From contig JANQOR010000029.1 of the NCBI GenBank assembly GCA_028285685.1, positions 94,712-158,711 of the forward strand: a stretch of 64,000 bases of DNA, given 5' to 3'. Origin of the DNA: Cyclobacteriaceae bacterium (GTDB taxonomy: Bacteria; Bacteroidota; Bacteroidia; Cytophagales; Cyclobacteriaceae). The notes beneath the pieces were generated by a model that did no database searches, was not told where the DNA came from, and saw nothing but the letters and a program-made list of their open reading frames with translations. The position numbers were made by a program, and so were the translations under genes. This document shows positions 35,101 to 40,879 of the stretch, one piece after another (positions within the stretch are counted from its first letter, which is position 1; each line of letters begins with the position of its first letter).

Positions 35101-38057
35101 GTGGAGAGCATTCGCCTGCACAATTTGACGTGTCTGCCATAACTGACACAGGTGATGGAACGATAATCGTCAAGCCTGTAACCGGCAACTCTTCTTCAGT
35201 AACAATCGGTGGCGGAGGCATAAATAATTTTGATCAGACACTTGCGACTGATCGGTATTTTATAGTCACCACATCTTTGATTACCGATATGACCGGAACT
35301 TTCACCTTTACCTACGTTGATGGAGATATTAACGGGAGTGAAAGTGATTACATCACCAGGCTGTGGCCGGGCAGCGGAACCGCGTTCGAGGAACCTCAAA
35401 CCAGTGGAGCAGTTGGAACTTCCTCAAATGCACCAGCCTCGAATCAATTTGGCGGTAGTGCCAGCACGTTTATTAATGATGCAACAACTGAGTGGATAAC
35501 AGGGACCAACGCTTCCTTTACACCTCCATTGTTTAGTGATGGGAGCGGGGCATGGGATGCATCTTCTTCGTGGAATACTGCGAGTGATGGCACTGGTACA
35601 GCCGGAGTTCCTGGAGCAACCACTGACGTTACAATTGAAGGCTCGGACGTGATCACCATGCCGAATAATGCTTCTGTTGCCATTGATGCCAACACAGTAG
35701 AAATAAGTGGAAGTGCGACCCTTGATTTTCGTTTGCCCTACGATCAAGCGAATAGTACCCTTACAGACGTCAATGGAACAGGTACGATTATTCTTGATGA
35801 ATCGCCAAGCTTACCGAATACGATTGATGCTTCTGACATATTAGGCGCTTCAGGTGGCACATTTAACTATGACTACTCATCTGATGCAACTGAACGGAGC
35901 TTGCCAAGTGGAATCAGTTCTTATAATAATCTAACCATTACGGACGATGATGCCACCGACGATGCGACGTTGCAGGTAAACACCACTGTTTTAGGTGACT
36001 TAACAGTAGACCAGGCAATCTTGAATACAAGTACATTCACCCTTGAAGTAAGGGGTTCAATTACATTAAGCAATGGGGGGTTGTTAGATCCGAGTTCTGG
36101 TACACTGAATCTTGCAGGATCCTCTGCCCAATCAGTGCCTTCGGTAGTTTCCACAATCAATAATTTGACGCTTAGCAATGTTGGATCCAAAACACTTGGA
36201 GCAATTTCGATCAATGATTTAACCATTTTCATTGGGACCGGATCTGTAGACGGAGGAACCAATACGATCACAATTGGAGGCAACTGGGCTGGTACAAGTG
36301 CCTTTACTCAAAGCGGTGTAGGCAACGTACTATTCAACGCTGCTTCTGGGGACCAGGATATTTCGGGGGCATCCAGTTTTCATAATATAGTCGTGAACAA
36401 AGCAGCTGATGATGTTACACTTAGCGGTAACCTTACCGTTTCTGGTGATATTACGCTAACAAGCGGAACTATCAATAGTGGGTCTCAGTCAATTACTCTC
36501 AATGGGACTGCAGCAGTTCAGGAAATTACTGGTAGTGCTAGTTCTATCACATTAAATGATTTGATCATCAACAAATCTGCATCAACGGATTTTGAATTGA
36601 CAACCGCGATAAGCTCCATTGCAGGTGATTTAACATTAACATCAGGCGATTTTATCTCTGAAGCGACCACCGGTCCTACAACATTGACTGTAGGAAGGGA
36701 CTTTACCCTCGAGTCAGGAGCAACATTTAACCAATCCGGGACGACAATTACGACCTTAAATCTTGGTGGTAACTATACTGACAATGGTGGAGGAATTACT
36801 CTTCCAGCCAACATTTTCTTTAATGGTGGTTCTTCTCAAATGATAAATACAGCCCTATCTGTGACGAATTTCACCAAATCAGGAGGCGGTGATTTAACGT
36901 TAAACAACGACTTAACCATTGCTGGAACTTTAACACTCACGAGCGGAGATATAATTTCAACGACTACAAACCTACTGACACTAACGGCCGCTGCCTCCAA
37001 TCCGACAGGTTCCGATGGTAGCCATGTCCAAGGTGCGATGGCCCATACGTTAGCGAGTACTGCTCAGACAACCAAGACTTTTCCTCTTGGTGACGGAACT
37101 AGCTATCGACCCATTGAATTTGTGCTGAATCAGACCAATGCAACTTCAAGAACCTACACTGCGGAAATTATGTCAGGCGCTCCAACAAGTCGCACTGACC
37201 CTGCGGGGATTAACCATGTCTCTGGAATTAGATATTATGATGTAACACAGAGCCCCGCAGATGGATTAGACGACCCGTCTGGGGGTGTAGATAATACAGT
37301 TGCTATAACCTATGGGGCAGACGATCAGGTCCTAAATACTGCAAACCTCCGACTGGTCAAGGACGATGGTGGCGGAAATTGGGTCAATCTAATGGGCAAT
37401 GTAGTGGGAACGGCATCAGCCGGAACCATAACTTCTACAGTAGAATTCACCTCCTTCAGCGACTTTGCCCTGGCCTCCAGTACGCTCGAGTCTTCGCTCC
37501 CTGTGGAATTAATGGATTTTCACGGTAAAGCGAAAAACAATAAGGTCCACCTGGGATGGACAACGGGAACAGAGCTTAACAATAATTACTTTGAAATTCT
37601 AAGGTCGTTAGATGGTGAAACATTCGTGGTAGTAGGTAGAGTGTCGGGAGTTGGTACTTCGAGTAACCCACATGATTACCAATTTGTGGATCATTTTCCT
37701 GCACCGGGAGCTAATTTTTATCGACTTAAACAAGTGGATTTCGATGGGACTGAAGAATCTCTTGCGGTGATCAAAGTGGATAATAACTTGGTGATGTCTG
37801 GTGTAGAGATGACCATTTATCCCAACCCGACAAGAGCAGATCAACTGTATGTGAGCATCTTTTCCGGAGATGACCATACTCCCATATTCATGGAGATTGT
37901 AGATCTGGGTGGTAAGGTTTTTCACAGAGAAGAAATTAATCCTTCATTTTCAATTCTTCGAAAAGTAAATGTAAAATCGAGAATGAAGCCGGGGGTCTAT
38001 TTTATTAACCTGAAGCAGGGAGATAGTACTTCACAACAAAAGCTTATCATAAATTAG
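26148..38057 (+). CDS. Giant T9SS-secreted surface protein with four super-repeats
   Basis: A single open frame of 3,969 residues. It begins with a signal peptide (MNFLKTVFLSVVCFAISQIA, then TAQ). Four heads of the type TYYS..DG.W...W open near residues 24, 1549, 2465 and 3126 (the last is a variant, FSDGSGAWDASSSW). Each is followed by a long Ser/Thr/Gly/Asn/Asp-rich stretch with repeated LTSGTF-like strands, typical of a parallel beta helix, and closed by a tail domain opening with (I/Y/F)P(I/L/V)G near 1419, 2333, 2979 and 3643. The C terminus has the SLPVELMDFHGK fibronectin-like segment and a type A T9SS sorting domain (YPNP, GVYFINLKQGD, KLIIN). It is probably an adhesin or matrix protein exported across the outer membrane and attached at the surface. 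It has very few cysteines. The window holds no T9SS core genes. Confidence 0.9.
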   Translation: MNFLKTVFLSVVCFAISQIATAQTTYYSIGDGNWNDANNWSLTQGGGPAANFPGNANDDIAVIRDGYTIFYIVGGGGDASETIGELIIGQSSTDGTLVFFHGSDGAVNDNYTLVVTGDVTITNTTSSGIFTTEGGDIINGQTTPGTSFENNTHVLEIGGDLGLDAGTFDLESPNGGSTNLIFNGSSDQEITESGAPTVEVASTIEFNNSGTAPNNEVRISSDDFSDGVTATTTFTAVTFVHNNSGHYINTTNNPTLTLGTAVNFEILDGEFTLSSLTGDRTHTLDGDITISGDGIFNSSRDTNAGDGDGATGDVGNITLNGDLSLSGTGVFNVSSETGLPTIPANGADDGTLTLGGTNTITGGTLFTEILVLNTDFAADGATIYVGDDDATVGSITLAANVDVDLDDVTFTFVGDDIFMNDDTSFEINNVSGTGGTYTIADDVDAGTVINMTGANASFLVNDGTVNIAQNANVEPIFSLTGSGASITVNSGAVLDIYGTPNDDDDIGITIGGANQTITVNGGDLNIGATADNAGRLSYNASATNFNLTISNGGDVIIGEDFLDGNTAALTSTVTITGATSSLTIGDLADFDDLSVTDGTLTVQSENAAGENVDLRGTGTITNGTVTFADGLDIILSSASLTLNSGTLNIETTATTLTDTRFNLVGSFTQGGGTVNVATAATSITGGNLISLDANFTQNAGTFNVAAATTSVSGGNIVLIDDEVTFAINDGTFSALAGLTDATQFTGGNSIFLDDTDNGGGGDLGDSDIVIGDGLNAAATVNIGANLGAAATVADIDMLEVDGPNATITIGTDGTMNLGSSSSNTNGNQGRLLLDNTPGGEIAMSMTINGTVHVAGDFNIGDGIDVTVGATGELNVGLNDSDGVNSILFGDANGTGSDAISSFVLNGGTVNMGDGGARFDTGNSNNDPVFSVTNQKQLTVNSGTLNVNGSLEIGDSWVVFTMAGGTINIDPQGVTNYGSGLDVLFFDRGYVDITGGTITIIDPHASTGVGELVHWNPVGDPSSADEIQVNNNSGWTLQFGNGSSSSEGSADGFDLDIDPTWILPDITINNPTGSSRAVNFNGNTRNYVMDGALTITAGTFDIETSSVDLDNTSTGNFTLGNGGHLVIGGTGDHFPGSATESPSAGTPTSFGSYTINSGSSVTYNGTTQTVDIPGGANTFGDLIITGSGTKTLANAESVADSLQLQAGTFSASTNLTLNTGSVIVRSDGTFNTGDDIQGSNNYSISYTGSSKSSASEEFSGGGTFTTVTMNLNSGQTLTFHGAQTVQDLDLLEGIFADGGFTVTVNGDLTSSATHTGSGAIQLSGGSSTHNVTGDGTGSFTNLTLNDANGASVSTDLTINGTFTLTSGVFDIGLDQLSISSSGTISSGTPSSSTMIELSGTSAEDGIVKTFGSTNSGSPLTIPIGVGGNYTPVDVELISATGLGDLTIKPIDGNTATTDPSDLEISYYWRLSSTISNPTVTLDFTYDQTDVPGTANEVAFIPGRLSGATWTGIQDVAEVNETTNVITFDNVDYITGDFTTAEPSEFGVVATYYSRTDGDWTTAATWSTDGFSGSAASTIPSSGQVVLIGNSRTVTADANGQSAFSIDLQSTGTLVIANGTTGHSFETVSGTGTLEIVSNSATTPEFPGGEYSGFVGSSGGTVEYSGTGSYTLPIQATYNNLSITGSGTRTFPDADLTLNGNFTVESNGTTLFSDASNGDITIGGNLSVNDGTTTILRFPGTTSRSVSVTGDATIATNATLDVINSGSVTHSLSLGGALTNSGTFDMNTGGSLADVTFTGASSNSVSGSGSTFEFNRLIVNKGTSQSNVLTLSSNNITITSSAGSDSKPIELQNGTLQIDNNLGTFDLTTAGSSTSTRSFDIPSTAGLTLNNSSTTLQVTSSVGAGIEGGDIVLEGDLTIMDGSIIIGDDATGVTDNELLYRGTGASFDLQGGSLLISGGFRVDRLNQSDSEINATIIDFDISGGTLTTTRYRFVRDGRNSTNNNNDVDHAATVSASDEAGFEIVNTSTFNMDGGTINCVHAGSAGSGNNDGLAFLIGPSVTGTSTAGTVQILNSSTPSEAVDVAFASGVSLWNLNIGDGTTFIGDVGGVDGVEINLTVLNDFTLNLPSGEFFMGDPNGNGDAENYTMTIGNNLTITAGTFDAGEDDTDADENDIILNGTNHTIAITPTDALFHDITFSHSGTATFNNDFRFNGDWTVNSGTVDLTTNTVEVSVEENYNSSNLVGENPTVNGNAITFYDLTFNGDASATTSVVPTLNADVTVNNTLDLNEDTINITTTTLIVNTVTEDANSFITTSGNDSDGGVTRTFTTPSSEVFTYPLGSNGIARDVTVTATDAGTGTINVVPVATQNAFVSSGDALGVYWVITPMSFTSPTLSYDFDYDDPADVNGTETDYAAATFDGSTFTVENGAGDSFDDTNDTFTIANDNNGSSLQFLAGDDPDGFPPVETYYSISSVCGDSDGCDWTLASSWSTVSHVGAAASTAPAANNPVIIASGDSVYVFAAGAVSATTQINGVLHTREIDNSGIGTLSGSGTFYIERDDDTNVDQGGGNELVLPTLTAGVGTVHYYYSNGTSNFDVQLPASPTTYHNLSFSFVNDTDNPDWEFANSAYTITGDLTLNDGDIVVINGSSITSDGSGTFTMAGTADLFAAGSDNFPSNFSTYSIDNSGSRVVYNGNFEQTITTTANGGGTIAYNDVELEGDNHIFSGTFDVNGILLFDGGGGGLSLGSGTLSVGGTLDFDGQDRTSDSGDPVINGQTGTVVFDGGAAQSVTGMGGYSTSSDSLVFNNLTIQGASTAVTFPAISGVFVVEGTLTFANDATLELNSQDLILDGNYTNNSSNVTPFNNIDELILNHQSADQTLGGSSNITLSELTLQKASGTDVNITTPTTITSTLLMSNDGNITLSAGASDHDLTIASGATLSDGNSNNSWSANRQIEYDGVRTSNSALIMTGTDDTPNDYDLYFPVGTSGEHSPAQFDVSAITDTGDGTIIVKPVTGNSSSVTIGGGGINNFDQTLATDRYFIVTTSLITDMTGTFTFTYVDGDINGSESDYITRLWPGSGTAFEEPQTSGAVGTSSNAPASNQFGGSASTFINDATTEWITGTNASFTPPLFSDGSGAWDASSSWNTASDGTGTAGVPGATTDVTIEGSDVITMPNNASVAIDANTVEISGSATLDFRLPYDQANSTLTDVNGTGTIILDESPSLPNTIDASDILGASGGTFNYDYSSDATERSLPSGISSYNNLTITDDDATDDATLQVNTTVLGDLTVDQAILNTSTFTLEVRGSITLSNGGLLDPSSGTLNLAGSSAQSVPSVVSTINNLTLSNVGSKTLGAISINDLTIFIGTGSVDGGTNTITIGGNWAGTSAFTQSGVGNVLFNAASGDQDISGASSFHNIVVNKAADDVTLSGNLTVSGDITLTSGTINSGSQSITLNGTAAVQEITGSASSITLNDLIINKSASTDFELTTAISSIAGDLTLTSGDFISEATTGPTTLTVGRDFTLESGATFNQSGTTITTLNLGGNYTDNGGGITLPANIFFNGGSSQMINTALSVTNFTKSGGGDLTLNNDLTIAGTLTLTSGDIISTTTNLLTLTAAASNPTGSDGSHVQGAMAHTLASTAQTTKTFPLGDGTSYRPIEFVLNQTNATSRTYTAEIMSGAPTSRTDPAGINHVSGIRYYDVTQSPADGLDDPSGGVDNTVAITYGADDQVLNTANLRLVKDDGGGNWVNLMGNVVGTASAGTITSTVEFTSFSDFALASSTLESSLPVELMDFHGKAKNNKVHLGWTTGTELNNNYFEILRSLDGETFVVVGRVSGVGTSSNPHDYQFVDHFPAPGANFYRLKQVDFDGTEESLAVIKVDNNLVMSGVEMTIYPNPTRADQLYVSIFSGDDHTPIFMEIVDLGGKVFHREEINPSFSILRKVNVKSRMKPGVYFINLKQGDSTSQQKLIIN
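28143..28400 (+). repeat. Tandem about 28-residue repeats inside the giant protein
   Basis: Near residues 665-750 the repeat structure is clearest: FTQGGGTVNVATAATSITGG, then FTQNAGTFNVAAATTSVSGG 28 codons later, then FAINDGTFSALAG another 30 codons on. The spacing fits one rung-pair of a parallel beta helix. The DNA copies differ at many third positions, so this is an old protein-level repeat and not a recent duplication. Confidence 0.7.
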
Positions 38058-38226
38058 GTAGGCCTACCATTCGAACCCCTGCCAGTAGGTGTGAACGTTT
38101 TTGACAATTCAGCTCTTGCAAGGGTTGGGTTACTGTCTGATCGCCGCGTCTTATTATGTAAAAAGTGCAAGTAACTTTACAGAACACATCTAAAAATACC
38201 AGTTAACCTAAGCTTACCAAAAGAAA

Positions 38227-40029
38227 ATGAAGAACCAAAACAAGATCTTTTCACTAGCACTTACTGTGCTGCTGCTGTCGCTCGCGAGTTGCAGTAGCGA
38301 TGAAACTCCGACTGCTGAAAATTCTGCTCCCACTGTTGCAAATACTATAATGGACGTAAATCTGATGGTGGGTTTTGTGACCCATTCGGTAAGTATAGCT
38401 AATGTTTTCAACGATAGCGATAACGATCAGCTAGCGATAACAGCAAGCAGCAGCAACGAAAACGTTGTTACTGTTTCGATCAATACAGGGTCCATAGTTA
38501 TTACTGAGATTGGAACTGGTAACGCGACTATCACCGTAACGGCTAATGATGGAAATGGCGGGTCTGTAAGTACCACATTTACGGTTGTTGTGAACGCGGC
38601 GTCCAATGGAATTCCAAGTGTTGCGAATCCGATAGCGGATCAAATGCTAACAGAAGGTTTTGGTAGCGTCCAAATTGATATCTCCAATGTCTTTACTGAT
38701 CCTGACGGCGATGCACTGACATATTCTGCCACCAGTGCTGATGAAGGTATAGTAACCGTGAGCCTCAATGGCACCATTTTAACGATCACAGAAGTAGGGA
38801 CCGGAACTGGCAAGATAACGGTCTTTGCTGATGACGGGAATGGTGGTTCAGTTGTGGAGACATTTGATGTGATTGTTTCCAATGCAACAGGAACTGCGAC
38901 AATTACTTTTGGGAGCAATGGTGGAACTAGTATTGACATCAGCAGCTGGGCACCGTTGAGCTCAGTAGATGGGTATGTGATCGTTATTAGTGATGCAAGC
39001 GCTATTTCGGATCGAGCAGACGGGGATGAACCATTATTCAGCACTACATATATTGGAACCGGCGAGCAGGTGATCTACAAAGGATCTTCTATAGAAACTT
39101 TGGAGATTACACTGCTACAGGATCAAACGACTTACTACTTTAAAGTTTTTCCATACACAGGAAGTTTTGTTTACGACAATTCTCAAACAGAGCAAGAATC
39201 TATGACCACTAGTTGTTCTGTCACAAGCACAACCGAAAGTGAAGTTTGTTTTGAGATAGGGTCTGATACCAGGACGATATCATCAAATCAGTTTCCAAGC
39301 CATAGTGTTGGTACTTTCCCCAATGCAAGTCCAACTGCCATAAATGTTACCAGAGTCTTGGATCTTACACCAGCTTTGGCCGGAGGTATCACCTATGTAT
39401 TCGATGAAACCGGTCCTCCGACACCAAGTAATGATAACTTCTGGCAATTTGGCATTGCAACAAATGGGGTTGAGTTTCACCCGATGGGGTTAAAGCCCTG
39501 GGAAAATCCCTCCACAGGTGAAGAAAATTGGGAATGGCAGGCCAAGGTGGTTTTCGAGGGTGAAACCGGACTTGATGCATTTGGAGCGCATGTGACCTCT
39601 GCTGGTAACTACCATTATCACGGTGATATTGGCGCCTTGGCGAGTGAAGAGGATGGAAGCAGGCACTCTTTGATTTATGGATTTGCTGGAGACGGGTTTC
39701 CAATCTATTACAAATACGGTTACACGAATCCCAATGATCCCACCTCGGCGATAAAGGAACTTCTATCGAGCCATCGATTGAAGTCTGGGTCACGGACAGG
39801 AACTGGAACCGCAGGAACAGACTATCCCGATGGTACTCATGATGGTACCTATATCCAAGATTATGAGTACGTGCAAGGACTGGGGGATCTCGATGAGTGT
39901 AATGGAAGGTCGGGAGTGACCCCAGAGTTTCCTGATGGTACTTACTATTACGTGATCACCGCGGACTTTCCGGTAACTCCTAACTGCTTCAAAGGAACTC
40001 CGGACGATGATTGGAAGATCGGGAAGTAA
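38227..40029 (+). CDS. YHYH-domain lipoprotein with two Ig/cadherin-like repeats
   Basis: Protein of 600 residues. A lipoprotein signal (FSLALTVLLLSLASCSSDE, lipid cysteine near residue 22) is followed by two tandem domains of about 95 residues, each opening with a VAN.I.D segment, containing NVFNDSDND or NVFTDPDGD, and closing with an NDGNGGSVSTTF- or DDGNGGSVVETF-type strand. A fibronectin-like stretch comes next. The C-terminal 260 residues form a YHYH domain with the eponymous GNYHYHGDIG motif and GFPIYYKYGY. The YHYH domain's function is unknown; its His-rich site suggests metal binding or oxidation. The protein is surface or periplasmic and follows the giant protein after 170 bases on the same strand. 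Confidence 0.88.
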   Translation: MKNQNKIFSLALTVLLLSLASCSSDETPTAENSAPTVANTIMDVNLMVGFVTHSVSIANVFNDSDNDQLAITASSSNENVVTVSINTGSIVITEIGTGNATITVTANDGNGGSVSTTFTVVVNAASNGIPSVANPIADQMLTEGFGSVQIDISNVFTDPDGDALTYSATSADEGIVTVSLNGTILTITEVGTGTGKITVFADDGNGGSVVETFDVIVSNATGTATITFGSNGGTSIDISSWAPLSSVDGYVIVISDASAISDRADGDEPLFSTTYIGTGEQVIYKGSSIETLEITLLQDQTTYYFKVFPYTGSFVYDNSQTEQESMTTSCSVTSTTESEVCFEIGSDTRTISSNQFPSHSVGTFPNASPTAINVTRVLDLTPALAGGITYVFDETGPPTPSNDNFWQFGIATNGVEFHPMGLKPWENPSTGEENWEWQAKVVFEGETGLDAFGAHVTSAGNYHYHGDIGALASEEDGSRHSLIYGFAGDGFPIYYKYGYTNPNDPTSAIKELLSSHRLKSGSRTGTGTAGTDYPDGTHDGTYIQDYEYVQGLGDLDECNGRSGVTPEFPDGTYYYVITADFPVTPNCFKGTPDDDWKIGK

Positions 40030-40043
40030 TGCCCAACTCCCTC

Positions 40044-40742
40044 TCAAAAGTTGTTAACTGAATTTACGAGACAGCAGGCAATCAAACCTGCTGTCTCTGT
40101 TCTTAGCGTATTTTTTCCAAGTGAGATCGGCTTAAAACCTCTTTCCAGTGAAAGACTGAGTTCTTGATTGGTAAAGTCTCCTTCAGGACCGACTAGGATG
40201 CAAATCTTCTTTGCCTTGTCAATTTGTGATATAAGATAGGGGTGAGATTGATCTACATGCGCAATTAGTTTGTGATCATAGTCAGCCTGTTTGACAAAGA
40301 ACACCAGATCAACCATTTCATTTATTTTCAGCTTAAATGGACTGCCAGATTGTTTCATTGCACTGATGGCTTTCTTCTCTAGTCGATCTAGCCTCAGGTT
40401 CTTTCTCTCGGAGCGTTGAGTCCTGATGAAAGTGAGCTCATCCAGGCCAATCTCTCCCAGTTTCTCTATCATCCACTCCATACGATCCGAGTTTTTTGTG
40501 GGGGCAATTACCAGATGTGTGTAAAAATCTTTCTCTGGTTCAATTTCAGACCTTACTATATCGAATGTGCAGGTTTTCTTTGAAACCTCGTTCAGAATTG
40601 CATGATACTTGCCACCGATTCCGTCAAATATGAGAATTTCATCACCGGATTTGTGCCTTAACACCTGGGAACAGTGTCTTGATTCTTCCTCCGATAGCGT
40701 TAGAACCCCTTCTCCAGCTCCTTTTTCATAAAAAATGGTCAT
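40044..40742 (-). CDS. rsmE: 16S rRNA (uracil(1498)-N(3))-methyltransferase
   Basis: SPOUT-family RNA methyltransferase of 232 residues. The N-terminal PUA-like part has EEESRHCSQVLRHKSGDEI. The C-terminal knot has the AdoMet-binding motifs ILVGPEGDFTNQEL and LGKNTLRTETA. It methylates U1498 of 16S rRNA at the decoding centre. It is convergent with the YHYH gene (14 bases apart). A perfect 11-bp hairpin near 40,068-40,097 lies inside its last codons. Confidence 0.95.
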   Translation of the reverse strand: MTIFYEKGAGEGVLTLSEEESRHCSQVLRHKSGDEILIFDGIGGKYHAILNEVSKKTCTFDIVRSEIEPEKDFYTHLVIAPTKNSDRMEWMIEKLGEIGLDELTFIRTQRSERKNLRLDRLEKKAISAMKQSGSPFKLKINEMVDLVFFVKQADYDHKLIAHVDQSHPYLISQIDKAKKICILVGPEGDFTNQELSLSLERGFKPISLGKNTLRTETAGLIACCLVNSVNNF

Positions 40743-40841
40743 CTATCACTAAAAATTATCCTAATAAGACACATTTTGCAAAAAATTCACAATGTATAGA
40801 TAAAAAACAAACCTAAAAAATGATTTTTTGCATAAATAGCC

Positions 40842-40849
40842 TATTTTTG
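40842..40849 (+). promoter_or_regulatory. Candidate -7 promoter box of glutamine synthetase III
   Basis: TATTTTTG matches the Bacteroidota -7 consensus TAnnTTTG and lies 30 bases before the preferred ATG at 40880. It argues against the in-frame start at 40820, which would lie upstream of the promoter. No standard -33 TTTG is seen at the usual distance. Confidence 0.5.
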
Positions 40850-40879
40850 GGATCAAAATACACCTTGAATATAAAAACC

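Noticed and set aside
26400-37925. Many antisense open frames of 60-170 codons opposite the giant gene, for example 31172-31687 and 27758-28132
   Set aside because: They are side effects of the biased Ser/Thr/Gly/Asn codons of the repeats: low-complexity Val/Ser/Pro-rich translations with no start context or recognisable domains.
40068-40097. Perfect 11-bp hairpin with an eight-base loop, resembling a terminator for the YHYH gene
   Set aside because: It lies within the rsmE coding sequence, in the conserved ETAGLIACC end of the protein, and lacks a proper T run, so coding constraint explains it at least as well.
40820-40879. Upstream in-frame start for glutamine synthetase III
   Set aside because: The extension contains the probable -7 promoter box and the family begins with MAHLRFNAL.
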